This document shows positions 1 through 13,705 of a stretch of DNA of 64,000 nt, one piece after another. Both the position numbers and the translations under genes were made by a program. The notes under the pieces were generated by a model. The model did not search any database and was not told where the DNA came from. It worked only from the letters and a program-made list of their open reading frames with translations. The DNA is from Arthrobacter pascens (GTDB lineage Bacteria; Actinomycetota; Actinomycetes; Actinomycetales; Micrococcaceae), in contig NZ_JAUSWY010000001.1 in NCBI RefSeq assembly GCF_030815585.1, positions 1 through 64,000 of the forward strand, written 5' to 3'. Within the stretch, counting starts at the first letter, position 1. Each line of letters begins with the position of its first letter.

Positions 1-249
1 AAGTTTGAAAAGTTGCTCCGGAGCGATCTTGGACCGTTTGGTTTGGGTGGTGTCGGGTGTGTCTGTTGTTTGAGAACTCAATAGTGTGCCAAGTTTGTTG
101 ATACCGGTTTATTTTATATGAATTGGTTGAATTTGCCGGGTCATGCCGCCCCTGTGGTGTGGTCTGGTTTTTACAGCTGGTTTCAAATTTTGCTGCCAGG
201 TTTCCGCGTTTTCCCGTGGTTTCTGGGTGGTGTTCGTTTTTGTTTTACT
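1..249 (+). other. rRNA operon leader
   Basis: This is the transcribed leader upstream of 16S; the promoter itself appears to lie left of the window. The segment contains the antitermination/processing-type motif at 64-88, followed by an AT-rich stretch around 105-120. I see no convincing protein gene here: a 60-codon frame runs through the leader into the 16S 5' end and is not credible. Confidence 0.7.
64..88 (+). promoter_or_regulatory. rrn boxA/nut-like leader motif (copy 1)
   Basis: The core TTGTTTGAGAACT is repeated almost exactly in the 16S-23S spacer at 2161-2183, and a weaker version occurs in the 23S-5S spacer at 5561-5576. Actinobacterial rRNA leaders carry such GAGAACT-containing motifs, assigned to antitermination or rRNA processing. 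The repetition is seen directly; the function is taken from related rrn operons. Confidence 0.6.
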
Positions 250-5455
<5,206 letters not shown>

Positions 5456-5679
5456 ACACACCACCCCTGTAAACCCATTCAAAAGGGGTTTACACCCAGG
5501 GGCGGTAAAAAGATAACAAGACTGCTTGCGTCCACTATGTGGTTCCCAACCAACAAACCCGTTGCTTGAGAACACAACTGAATAAACAACACCACACCCG
5601 CACCACACAAGCTGCGGGGACAGGTTGTAACCAGACTTCCCACACCACCCCCACACCGGGGCGCGTGCCGGGTACAAGG
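5456..5679 (+). other. 23S-5S spacer with right arm of 23S processing stem
   Basis: The spacer contains 5523-5545, complementary to 2171-2193 in the 16S-23S spacer, and a third boxA-like segment at 5561-5576 (GTTGCTTGAGAACAC). No tRNA is present. ORFs crossing this stretch on both strands are treated as chance. Confidence 0.6.
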
Positions 5680-5798
5680 GTTACGGCGGTCATAGCGTGG
5701 GGGAAACGCCCGGTCCCATTCCGAACCCGGAAGCTAAGACCCACAGCGCCGATGGTACTGCACCCGGGAGGGTGTGGGAGAGTAGGTCACCGCCGGAC
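5680..5798 (+). rRNA. rrf: 5S ribosomal RNA
   Basis: About 119 nt. It starts GTTACGGCGGTCATAGCG and ends GTCACCGCCGGACAC; the terminal segments pair (GGCGGT with ACCGCC) to form helix I. The loop segment CCCATTCCGAACCCGGAAG is diagnostic of 5S. It is the last gene of the rRNA operon and is followed within 15 nt by a perfect hairpin. Confidence 0.95.
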
Positions 5799-5809
5799 AC
5801 ACATTAGGC

Positions 5810-5845
5810 TCAGGCCCCAACCACAGGTTGGGGCCTGACCCATTT
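5810..5845 (+). terminator. rRNA operon terminator
   Basis: A perfect 13-bp stem (5810-5822 with 5826-5838) encloses a three-base ACA loop. The core is CAGGCCCCAACC. It is followed by a weakly T-rich CATTTAAAAA run. Position directly after 5S and stem strength support intrinsic termination of the rrn transcript. Confidence 0.9.
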
Positions 5846-5929
5846 AAAAAACCCAAACCCCAAACCGGACCCCCGCAGCATTCCGGGCCCCGGCACCGCC
5901 GTCGAACACCAACGAACCGAACGAACCAC

Positions 5930-6043
5930 AGGAACTGAGAGAGCGTCACCCCAAACCCCGCAGCAACTGAGAGAGCGTCACCCAAAACCCCGCAGGAACT
6001 GAGAGAGCGTCACCCCAAACCGTGCAGGAACTGAGAGAGCGTC
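5930..6043 (+). repeat. Four-copy direct repeat array with exact 32-bp period
   Basis: The core (A)GGAACTGAGAGAGCGTC occurs at 5930-5947, 5962-5979 (one base changed), 5994-6011 and 6026-6043, each exactly 32 bp after the previous one. The rest of the unit (CACCCCAAACC-type) is also conserved, so the whole 32-bp unit is repeated rather than repeats separated by unique spacers. The same unit, with small changes, occurs at 32371-32585. The array lies between the rRNA terminator and the HU gene. Function unknown. Confidence 0.85.
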
Positions 6044-6220
6044 CGCTGTGGGCGCAATTCTCCGAAAAATCCCCGGAAAACTAGTGATTTAAGTCAAAAA
6101 GTCGCGGAAACACGCGGAATTTGCGGACCGCGCGGGCCCAAGCTGGTAAGTTTTCGAACAGTGGCTTGTACGCATGCCGCGTTCAGGCTCCAGAAATCAT
6201 GACAGTCCAGGAGGACATAA
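6044..6220 (+). promoter_or_regulatory. Upstream region of the HU gene
   Basis: No gene is seen here. The stretch should hold the hup promoter, but I cannot pick a convincing -35/-10 pair. A clear ribosome binding site (AGGAGG) lies at the right end, 6 nt before the ATG. Confidence 0.4.
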
Positions 6221-6508
6221 ATGGCTAAGAACCGCAGTGAACTTGTTTCAGAGGTAGCAGGCAAGGCCGGCACCAGCCAGGCAGCCGTGAACTCCGTCCT
6301 CGATGCACTGTTCGAGGTTTTCGAGACTTCTGTCGCCTCGGGCGAGAAGATCACCATCCCGGGCTGGCTCGCAGTCGAGCGCACCGACCGTGCAGCACGC
6401 ACCGGCCGCAACCCGCAGACCGGTGAGACCATCCAGATCGCAGCAGGCCACAGCGTAAAGCTGACCGCCGGCTCCAAGCTGAAGGCTGCAGTCGCCAAGA
6501 AGAAGTAA
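6221..6508 (+). CDS. hup: HU family nucleoid-associated DNA-binding protein
   Basis: A 95-residue HU/IHF-family protein that binds and bends DNA as a dimer and helps compact the nucleoid. It begins MAKNRSELVSEVAGKAG and carries the family's beta-arm signature GRNPQTGE at about residues 66-73, followed by the conserved hydrophobic strand. The length is that of plain HU; the long lysine-rich tail of mycobacterial HupB is absent, with only KKK at the end. AGGAGG sits just upstream of the ATG. It is monocistronic, with its own strong terminator at 6523-6562. Family assignment is secure. Confidence 0.96.
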   Translation: MAKNRSELVSEVAGKAGTSQAAVNSVLDALFEVFETSVASGEKITIPGWLAVERTDRAARTGRNPQTGETIQIAAGHSVKLTAGSKLKAAVAKKK

Positions 6509-6522
6509 TCTTCTCCGGCAGC

Positions 6523-6566
6523 AGCAGTGGAGCGGCGACCTCAGGGTTGCCGCTCCACTGCTTTAA
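6523..6566 (+). terminator. Terminator of the HU gene
   Basis: A perfect 14-bp inverted repeat: AGCAGTGGAGCGGC at 6523-6536 and its complement at 6549-6562, with a 12-nt loop, followed by TTTAAG. It lies 15 nt after the HU stop codon. Confidence 0.88.
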
Positions 6567-6607
6567 GCCGATTCGCCGCGCAGGCACCGGTGGCGGACAA
6601 TGGATAA

Positions 6608-8770
6608 GTGCCTTCCGCAGCAAAGCCCCGTTCAACAGCGCCCCAGCCCGCCCCCGACAAGCGGGCGCACGGCCAGGCTGCCGGCGCCTTGGGGGTTTCC
6701 CGGCCGTGGCAGATGGCGGGGCTCGCGGCCTTGTTCCTGGGGCTGGCGGCGGCACTCCTGTTTTCCGGGGCAGCCGCAGCCCGTGAGGTCTCCGACCCGG
6801 GTGCACTGGTCCGCTGGGGACTTCCTATAAGCAAGGCCATCCACAACGTTTCCCTGGCAACGGTGATCGGCGGCCTGATTTTCGCCGTCGGCATTCTGCC
6901 CAGAACATCAGGACCGCGCTCCCGCGTCAACAACGCGGCCGACGGCGACGCCCCCGAACACCCCGCCTTCTCCCGCGCGCTGGCCGTGGCAGCCGCCGCC
7001 GGTGTCGCATGGACGCTGTCAGCGATCGCGGTTCTGGTGCTCACGTATTCGGACGTCGCTGGCCAAGGGCTCTCCGGGGACGCCGAGTTCACCCGGGCCC
7101 TCGTCTACTTCATGACGGGCATCGAGACCGGGCGCGCCTGGCTGGCAGTAACCATCATCGCCGCCACTGTGACCACCGCCCTCTTCGGGGTGAGATCCTT
7201 GGGAGGCCTGGCGCTCACTCTGGTCCTGGCGCTGGAGGGCCTGGTGCCCACGGCGCTGATCGGGCACTCGTCGAGCTCTTCTGACCACGAGGGGGCCATC
7301 AACTCGCTGGGCCTTCACCTGCTGGGAGTCAGCGCCTGGGTGGGCGGCATCATCCTGCTGGCACTGCTGTCCGGTATCCTCACGGGGTCCAAGCCTGGGG
7401 CTGGCGCTGACATTACCGAGCCCACCCTGCGGCGGTTCTCCTCCCTTGCAGGCTTTGCCTTCGTCTTGGTGTTTGCCTCAGGCGTGATCAACGCGAGCAT
7501 CCGCGTCACCAGCTGGAATGACTTGTTCGGCTCCCCCTATGGCCAGCTGATCCTGGCGAAATCGGTAGCCACCCTGGTACTGGGCGGGATCGGCCTGATG
7601 CACCGTCAATGGGTCATCCCGCAGCTGGGCCGCAAGGGTGGTTCCGCCCTGTCGTCCCGCCGGGTGCTGTGGCAGCTGGTGCTGGTGGAACTCCTGGTCA
7701 TGGGAGCCACCTCGGGGATCGCCGTAGCGCTGAGCAGCTCGGCCCCGCCGCAGCCCACTACTTTTGCACCGGACGCATCGCCGGCGTTCATCCTGTCCGG
7801 ATACGAGCTGCCCCCGGAGCTGACCCCCGTACGGTGGCTCACGGAATGGCGCCTGGACTGGCTCTGGATAGCCGTGGCGCTCTTCGGGCTTGTTTCCTAC
7901 TTCCTGGGCGTGGCCAAGGTGCGCCGCCGCGGCGACAAGTGGCAGTGGTTCCGGTCCGTGAACTGGGTGATGGGCCTGGTGGTGCTGACGTACATCACGT
8001 CGGGACCGCCGTCGGTCTACGGCCGGGTGCTGTTCTCGGCGCACATGGTGGACCACATGGCGCTGACCATGGTGGCGCCGATTTTCCTGGTGCTCGGCGC
8101 TCCGGTGACGCTGGCACTGCGTGCCCTGCCCGCCCGCGGGGACGGTTCCCGCGGCCTGCGCGAATGGCTGCTGGTGTTTGTGCACTCCAAGTTCTCGCAA
8201 TTGGTGACCCATCCACTCTTCGCGGCCGCGAACTTCGCGGGCTCCATTGTGCTGTTCTACAATTCGGAGGCCTTCGGCTTTGCCATGCGGGAGCATGTGG
8301 GCCACGAGCTGATGAACCTGCACTTCGCGCTGACGGGCTACATCTTTGTGCTGAGCATGATCGGCACGGATCCGTTGCCGCGCCGGGCACCGTATCCGAT
8401 GCGGCTGGTCATCCTGCTGGCCACCATGGGCTTCCATGCGTTCTTTGGCGTGGCCATCATGGGCGGTACCGGACTCCTGGCTGCGGACTACTTCGGCAAC
8501 CTTGGCCGTACCTGGGGCCCGTCCGCCCTCCTGGACCAGCAAATGGGCGGTGCGGTGGCCTGGGGCATCGGGGAGGTGCCCACCCTGTTGGTGGCCATCG
8601 GTGTCGCCGTCATGTGGTCCCGGTCCGATGAACGGGAGACGCGACGCACCGACCGGGCCGCGGACAGGAATAACGACGCCGATCTGACTGCTTACAACGA
8701 TATGTTTGCCCAATTGGCTGAACGCGACGCCAAGCTGGCTAAACGCAACTCAAAGCTGGAAGGACGCTGA
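6608..8770 (+). CDS. CopD-CtaG fusion: copper-resistance D domain plus cytochrome c oxidase assembly domain
   Basis: A 720-residue polytopic membrane protein. The first half has helices and a CopD-like region (about 270-370, containing GVINASIRV). The second half is a CtaG/caa3-type domain (about 400-690) with the histidine-containing segment AHMVDHM at 478-484 and HVGHELMNLHF near 562. CopD proteins are linked to copper passage across the membrane and Caa3_CtaG proteins to copper delivery to cytochrome oxidase. The GTG at 6608 has a poor ribosome binding site; ATG at 6713 (residue 36) is an alternative that keeps the first membrane segment. The stop overlaps the next start by one base, implying co-translation. 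Confidence 0.88.
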   Translation: MPSAAKPRSTAPQPAPDKRAHGQAAGALGVSRPWQMAGLAALFLGLAAALLFSGAAAAREVSDPGALVRWGLPISKAIHNVSLATVIGGLIFAVGILPRTSGPRSRVNNAADGDAPEHPAFSRALAVAAAAGVAWTLSAIAVLVLTYSDVAGQGLSGDAEFTRALVYFMTGIETGRAWLAVTIIAATVTTALFGVRSLGGLALTLVLALEGLVPTALIGHSSSSSDHEGAINSLGLHLLGVSAWVGGIILLALLSGILTGSKPGAGADITEPTLRRFSSLAGFAFVLVFASGVINASIRVTSWNDLFGSPYGQLILAKSVATLVLGGIGLMHRQWVIPQLGRKGGSALSSRRVLWQLVLVELLVMGATSGIAVALSSSAPPQPTTFAPDASPAFILSGYELPPELTPVRWLTEWRLDWLWIAVALFGLVSYFLGVAKVRRRGDKWQWFRSVNWVMGLVVLTYITSGPPSVYGRVLFSAHMVDHMALTMVAPIFLVLGAPVTLALRALPARGDGSRGLREWLLVFVHSKFSQLVTHPLFAAANFAGSIVLFYNSEAFGFAMREHVGHELMNLHFALTGYIFVLSMIGTDPLPRRAPYPMRLVILLATMGFHAFFGVAIMGGTGLLAADYFGNLGRTWGPSALLDQQMGGAVAWGIGEVPTLLVAIGVAVMWSRSDERETRRTDRAADRNNDADLTAYNDMFAQLAERDAKLAKRNSKLEGR

Positions 8771-10752
8771 TGAGCGAAACCGTACGCACCCACCACCGGG
8801 TCCGAGCCTCCGAACTGGTGGGCCGCAACTGGCTCAACACCGGCGGCAAGTCTCTGGACCTGGAAGCCCTGCGCGGCAAGATCGTGCTGCTGGACTTCTG
8901 GACCTTCTGCTGCATCAACTGCCTCCACGTCCTCGATGAGCTCCGTCCGCTCGAGGAACAGTACTCCGACGTCTTGGTGACCGTTGGCGTGCACTCACCC
9001 AAGTTCGAGCACGAAGCCGATCCGGTGGCGCTGGCCGCCGCCGTGGAACGCTACGAAATCCACCATCCCGTCCTGGACGACCCCGAGCTGGACACGTGGA
9101 AGGCCTACACCGCACGGGCCTGGCCCACCCTGGTGGTCATCGACCCCGAGGGCTACATCGTGGCGCACCTCTCCGGTGAAGGCCATGCCGACGGCCTGGC
9201 GGTGCTGATCCCGGAACTGATCGCCGAGCATGAGGCGAAGGGAACCCTGCACCGCGGCTCCGGGCCTTACGTGGCACCGGAAGCCACGTCGGGCACCCTC
9301 CGGTTTCCAGGCAAGGCCCTGTACCTCCCGGCTGGGCGGGGTTCTGCCGAGGCAGCGGAAGGATCTGCCCACGGCTCCTGGCTGGTGACCGACACAGGCC
9401 ACCACCGCGTTCTGGAACTGGCCACCGACTTCCGGACGGTACTGGCGACTTTCGGTTCCGGAACCAAGGGATACGCCGACGGCCCTGCCGCCGGTGACGC
9501 TGCCACCGCGCAGTTCAACGAGCCCCAGGGGCTTGTCCTGCTCCCGGAGGATGTGGCAGGGAAGGTGGGCTACGACGTCCTGATTGCCGACTCAGTCAAC
9601 CACCGCCTCCGCGGACTGTCGCTGGCGGACGGGACGGCCACCACAGTGGCCGGAAGCGGTGTGCAGCGCCTGCTGGAGACCGGACCGGCCCGCGTGGACG
9701 AGGACGCAGCGGGCTTCACCGGACGCCTGAGTGACCACCCCCTGGACGTCTCCCTGAGCTCCCCGTGGGACGTCGTCTGGTCCACGAAGCTCAACGCCGT
9801 GGCGATTGCCATGGCCGGTGTGCACCAGATTTTCAGCTTCGATCCGCTGACCGGCGCTGTGGCGATTGCTGCCGGCAACGGCCTGGAAGGCCTGCTGGAC
9901 GGTCCGGCCCACGAAGCCTGGTTCGCCCAGCCCTCCGGCCTGGCCGAGGACGCCGATGGCAACATCTGGGTGGCGGATTCCGAAACGTCCGCCCTCCGCA
10001 AGCTGGTGATTGACGACGCCGGCGCTGTCACCGTGGAATCCGCGGTGGGCAAGGGCCTCTTCGACTTTGGCTTCCGCGACGGCGCGGCGCCCGATGCCCG
10101 GCTCCAGCACCCGCTGGGCGTCACCGTCCTGCCGGACGGCTCCGTGGCCATCGCAGACACCTACAACGGTGCCGTGCGGCGCTACGATCCCACTGCCGGA
10201 ACGGTGTCCACCCTGGCTCGCGGCCTGTCCGAGCCTTCCGACGTGATTGTGGACCACACCCAGGCAGCCGGCTCCGAACCGCTGCTGGTGGTGGTGGAGG
10301 CGAACCAGCACCAACTGGTGTACGTGCCCATCCCCAAGGAAGCGCAGCAGGTGGACGAGGGCGCCGTACAGACCCACCGGCCCAAAAGCCCGGTTGCCCC
10401 TGGCCTGCTGGAACTGACCGTCCGCTTCGAGGCGCCCACCGGCCAGAAGCTCGATGACCGCTGGGGCGATCCCACCCAGCTGAAGATCTCCTCCACGCCG
10501 CCGGAGCTGCTGGTGGCCGGCGCGGGGACTTCCGTGGGCCTGCGCCGGACCCTGGAGCTGGCCTCGGACATCCCCGACGGCGTGCTGCACATTACCGCCC
10601 GCGCGGCGGCCTGCGACGGTCCCGAGACCGACGACGGCGAGATCCCTGACCACGCCGCCTGCCACTTGTACCAGCAGGATTGGGGCATCCCCGTGCTGAT
10701 CCAGGACGACGGCGACACGGAGCTGGTCCTGGACCTGCGCGGAATGGACTGA
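8770..10752 (+). CDS. Thioredoxin-like protein with NHL repeats (NHLRC2-like)
   Basis: 660 residues. An N-terminal thioredoxin/TlpA-like domain (about 1-160) holds a CxxC motif, Cys48-Ile-Asn-Cys51, preceded by another Cys47, in the context FWTFCCINCLHV. This is followed by NHL-type beta-propeller repeats (about 190-500; motifs such as GLVLLPED, VLIADSVNHRLR and IWVADSETSALRK) and a C-terminal beta-rich tail. The architecture matches the NHLRC2 family. No signal peptide is evident. Its start overlaps the CopD-CtaG stop, suggesting a linked role, perhaps thiol redox related to copper or oxidase assembly; that link is inference from position only. Confidence 0.9.
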   Translation: MSETVRTHHRVRASELVGRNWLNTGGKSLDLEALRGKIVLLDFWTFCCINCLHVLDELRPLEEQYSDVLVTVGVHSPKFEHEADPVALAAAVERYEIHHPVLDDPELDTWKAYTARAWPTLVVIDPEGYIVAHLSGEGHADGLAVLIPELIAEHEAKGTLHRGSGPYVAPEATSGTLRFPGKALYLPAGRGSAEAAEGSAHGSWLVTDTGHHRVLELATDFRTVLATFGSGTKGYADGPAAGDAATAQFNEPQGLVLLPEDVAGKVGYDVLIADSVNHRLRGLSLADGTATTVAGSGVQRLLETGPARVDEDAAGFTGRLSDHPLDVSLSSPWDVVWSTKLNAVAIAMAGVHQIFSFDPLTGAVAIAAGNGLEGLLDGPAHEAWFAQPSGLAEDADGNIWVADSETSALRKLVIDDAGAVTVESAVGKGLFDFGFRDGAAPDARLQHPLGVTVLPDGSVAIADTYNGAVRRYDPTAGTVSTLARGLSEPSDVIVDHTQAAGSEPLLVVVEANQHQLVYVPIPKEAQQVDEGAVQTHRPKSPVAPGLLELTVRFEAPTGQKLDDRWGDPTQLKISSTPPELLVAGAGTSVGLRRTLELASDIPDGVLHITARAAACDGPETDDGEIPDHAACHLYQQDWGIPVLIQDDGDTELVLDLRGMD

Positions 10753-10844
10753 TCACCGCCGCCGTCGCCGGCTTCTGAGGTTGCCTGCCGTGCGTGGCGT
10801 CCCGCCGTGCGTGGCTCCTGACCTCCGGGGCCGGAAAGCCGCGT

Positions 10845-11837
10845 CTAGTAGCTCAGGAGCGGCGTGACTTTGATGGTGTCGCCGGTGACGTCCAGGCGCG
10901 TGGTGAAGCTGAAGTCCACCTCTTCGTCCAGCGGGAACCATGCTCCCGTGAAGGAGTTCTGCTGGAGTGCCGCCACCTTCGCCTTGCCGTCCAGCGGCGA
11001 GACCACCCAGCGGCCGTCAAACGGTTCGATGGATACCTCGGGGTACTCCGTGACAGTCCATTTGATGGTCCCGTCCTGGACCCTGTTGTTGCTGGCGTAG
11101 TAGAAGGGGCAATCCGGCTGGAGCTTCTGCTGCTTCACGGCCTCGGCGGCGCAGGCGTCCAGGAATTCCTTGACCTTCGCACCTACATCTTCCCGCAGGT
11201 CCTTGGTTGCCTGTGTCAGCAGGTTCAGCGGAGCCGCCGGAACGTCCCGGGACGTTACCGTGGCGCGGGTGGCGGGGGCGGAAAAGTACTGGCCGTTCAG
11301 CGACGCTTCATACTCTCCCGGGTAGAACACGGCAAAGGAATTGCGGCCGTTGGGCATGTTGACCGGTACACCGTTGAGCGTGGCCTCGCTGGCGTTCACC
11401 ACGTTGACGTCCAAAGTGGGTAACCGCGACGGCACGAAAGCCCAGGTGTTAAAGAACAGCCATTCCGTTCCGGTCTTCTCCAGCGTGAACTCAGTGCGCA
11501 GCCGGCTGCCGTCGATGGTGTACTCCATGGGCACCATCACCTGGTTCCCGGAGCGTTCCTCGGCCTCGCCGATTTTCACGTTTGCGAACCGCGAGGCTGC
11601 AGTCTGCAGAGCGGTTCCGTCGAGCATGGCGGCGCTGCCCGGGGGAACGGCTGCGCGCAGGAGGCCCAGTGCCTTGCCGCCATCGCCGTCGTGCATTGCA
11701 TCCAGATACTCACGGACGGGCTGCTGCGGACTGGCCACTGTGTTGTTCACCAGGTTCACGGCTACGACGCCTGCGGCCACGGCAAGCATGAGGCCCAACA
11801 GCCATCCGGCCGCCATCCTCACCAACGCTTGACTCAT
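10845..11837 (-). CDS. Membrane-anchored protein of unknown function
   Basis: 330 residues when started at the ATG at 11837, chosen because an N-terminal hydrophobic helix (about residues 8-28, WLLGLMLAVAAGVVAVNLV) follows directly; a longer frame to 11942 adds low-complexity residues. The rest is predicted extracytoplasmic: a region resembling small NTF2-like/lumazine-binding lipoproteins (EYLDAMHDGDGGKALGLL, about 42-59), then beta-rich sequence and two cysteines (in CAAEAV and DCPFYY) that could form a disulfide. I do not recognise a named family. It lies 130 bp downstream of the HerA-like gene on the same strand. Confidence 0.75.
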   Translation of the reverse strand: MSQALVRMAAGWLLGLMLAVAAGVVAVNLVNNTVASPQQPVREYLDAMHDGDGGKALGLLRAAVPPGSAAMLDGTALQTAASRFANVKIGEAEERSGNQVMVPMEYTIDGSRLRTEFTLEKTGTEWLFFNTWAFVPSRLPTLDVNVVNASEATLNGVPVNMPNGRNSFAVFYPGEYEASLNGQYFSAPATRATVTSRDVPAAPLNLLTQATKDLREDVGAKVKEFLDACAAEAVKQQKLQPDCPFYYASNNRVQDGTIKWTVTEYPEVSIEPFDGRWVVSPLDGKAKVAALQQNSFTGAWFPLDEEVDFSFTTRLDVTGDTIKVTPLLSY

Positions 11838-11967
11838 CTGCACGTCCCTTACGTTACCTGCAAGCCCGGCGAATCCAGGAGTTGCCGCCCCACCGCATGA
11901 CGCGGAGCGGCCGCCTTCCTGATGCCCGACGGCGGCACGCAAGGCCCAAAAGCACCGTCAGTTTCGC

Positions 11968-13701
11968 TTACCGGCGGCGGCGGGACGAGGTGCCAAACAC
12001 GCCGCGGAGCAGCTCCCGGCCGAGCTGCGTGCCCATGGAACGGACCATGCTTTTGAGCCCGCCGCCAAGGGCTCCGCCCAGTGCTCCGGCGAGGTCGTCC
12101 ACCATGCCGCCGCCGGCCTGTGCCGGTTGCCTGGGTGCCCGCCGTGCTCTCCCCGTGACCGGGCCGGCAGCGTCGGGACCGGAAGTGCCAGGACTGGAAC
12201 TGTCAGGCAAGGAGGCCGGCGCGGTCCGGCTGCTCGGCCGGCCGAGGATCTCCTCCTCGATCCGGCGGGCTTCGGCGTCGACGTCGGCCTGGCTGGCGTT
12301 GGCCGGAACCGGCGGCAGGCCTGGTGCTGCCGGGCCTGTTGTGGCCGCGGCCTTGCCCGTGAGTTTCTCGTAGGCGGAGACGTTGTCCACTGCCGTTCCG
12401 TACTTGGCCAGCAGCGCGGATCCCGCCACTGTGCTTTTGACGAGATCACCGGCGCTGGGCCCCATCACGGACTCAGGCGCCCGTAGTCGGGTGAGGGCCA
12501 CCGGTGTGGGGGCGCCTCTTTCGTTCATAACGGTGATGACAGCCTCGCCGATTCCAGCGGACGTCAGGGTTTCCTCAAGGTCGTAGTCGCTGACTGGAAA
12601 GGTGGAGACCGTGGCCTTGAGTGCTTTGGCATCCTCAGGGGTGAAGGCACGGAGTGCGTGCTGGACGCGGTTCGCCAACTGGCCCAGGACAGCTGCCGGC
12701 ACATCCTTGGGGGTCTGCGTCACAAAGAAGATGCCCACGCCCTTGGAGCGGATCAGCCGGACCGTGGTGGTGATCGCGTCGAGGAATGCCTTTGAGGCGT
12801 CGCTGAAGAGCAGGTGGGCCTCGTCGAGGAAGAACACCAGCTTGGGCTTGTCCAGATCGCCGGCTTCGGGAAGGTCCTCAAAGAGGTCCGCCAGCAGCCA
12901 CATCAGGAACGTGGAGAAGAGCATGGGCTTGGTCTGCAGTGTGGGGAGCTCCAGGCACGTGATCACGCCGCGGCCGTCCGGCGCCGTCCGGAGAAGCTCC
13001 GCGGTGTCGAATTCCGGCTCGCCGAAGAACCTTTCCAGGCCCTGGGCCTCCAGGTTCACCAGTTCGCGCAGTATGACGCCGGCCGTGGCCTTGGACAGGC
13101 CGCCGAGTTCCTCCAGTTCGTCCTTGCCTTCAGCCGAGGTGAGGAACTGGATGACTGAGCGGAGATCCTTCAGGTCGGTAAGTTCCAGGTTCTTTTTGTC
13201 CGCAAAGTGGAACACCAGCTGCAGGCTGGATTCCTGGGTGTCGTTGAGCTCCATAACGCGGGACAGCAGGATGGGCCCGAACGAGGTGACGGTGGCCCTG
13301 ACGGGAATCCCGTTTCCGTCACCGCCCAGGGCAAGGAACTCCACGGGGAACGTCTTGCCGGCCCAGGCCTGGCCGATGCTGTCGGTGCGGGCGCTCAGTT
13401 TTTCACTTCCCGTGGCCGCCGTGGCCAGGCCGGAGAGGTCGCCCTTGATGTCGGCAAGGAACACCGGGACTCCGGCAGTGGACAGCTGCTCTGCCATCAT
13501 GTGCAGCGTGACGGTCTTGCCGGTGCCGGTTGCGCCGGCTACCAGGCCGTGCCTGTTCATCATGGACAACGGCAGCCGGACCTGGGCTTCCTTGTGGACT
13601 TCGCCGTCAATGATGGCGGCCCCGAGTTCGATGGTGGCGCCGTCCAGGGTGTAGCCAATCTGGATGGTGGCAAGCTTCTCTGCTGTGGTTTTGTTGGCCA
13701 T
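11968..13701 (-). CDS. HerA-like ATPase, DUF853 family
   Basis: 577 residues. The Walker A motif GATGTGKT is at 56-63, followed by an ADIKGDLSGL segment (83-92). Walker B KLVFFLDEAH is at 287-296, with a downstream sensor-like FFVTQTPKDVP. This matches the DUF853/YjgR family of HerA/FtsK-superfamily ATPases. The C-terminal 120 residues are proline/alanine-rich low complexity, ending with a glycine-rich patch and an arginine tail (SSRRRR). Family members are proposed helicase or translocase-like ATPases but have no firm physiological role. The start lies 4 bp after the upstream acetyltransferase stop, so an operon is likely. No NurA or other DNA-end-processing partner is adjacent. Confidence 0.9.
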   Translation of the reverse strand: MANKTTAEKLATIQIGYTLDGATIELGAAIIDGEVHKEAQVRLPLSMMNRHGLVAGATGTGKTVTLHMMAEQLSTAGVPVFLADIKGDLSGLATAATGSEKLSARTDSIGQAWAGKTFPVEFLALGGDGNGIPVRATVTSFGPILLSRVMELNDTQESSLQLVFHFADKKNLELTDLKDLRSVIQFLTSAEGKDELEELGGLSKATAGVILRELVNLEAQGLERFFGEPEFDTAELLRTAPDGRGVITCLELPTLQTKPMLFSTFLMWLLADLFEDLPEAGDLDKPKLVFFLDEAHLLFSDASKAFLDAITTTVRLIRSKGVGIFFVTQTPKDVPAAVLGQLANRVQHALRAFTPEDAKALKATVSTFPVSDYDLEETLTSAGIGEAVITVMNERGAPTPVALTRLRAPESVMGPSAGDLVKSTVAGSALLAKYGTAVDNVSAYEKLTGKAAATTGPAAPGLPPVPANASQADVDAEARRIEEEILGRPSSRTAPASLPDSSSPGTSGPDAAGPVTGRARRAPRQPAQAGGGMVDDLAGALGGALGGGLKSMVRSMGTQLGRELLRGVFGTSSRRRR

Positions 13702-13705
13702 GCCG

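Noticed and set aside
5930..6043. CRISPR array
   Set aside because: The repeated unit is the full 32-bp period with imperfect copies; there are no unique spacers between conserved repeats, no leader and no cas genes.
7478..8713. 411-codon minus-strand frame opposite the CopD-CtaG gene
   Set aside because: His/Gln/Gly-rich shadow frame with no family features; the plus strand encodes the membrane protein.
11968..13701. HerA-like ATPase as part of an antiphage system
   Set aside because: No nuclease, Sir2 or DUF4297 partner is adjacent; the DUF853 family is widespread and the neighbours are a GNAT enzyme and a membrane-anchored unknown.
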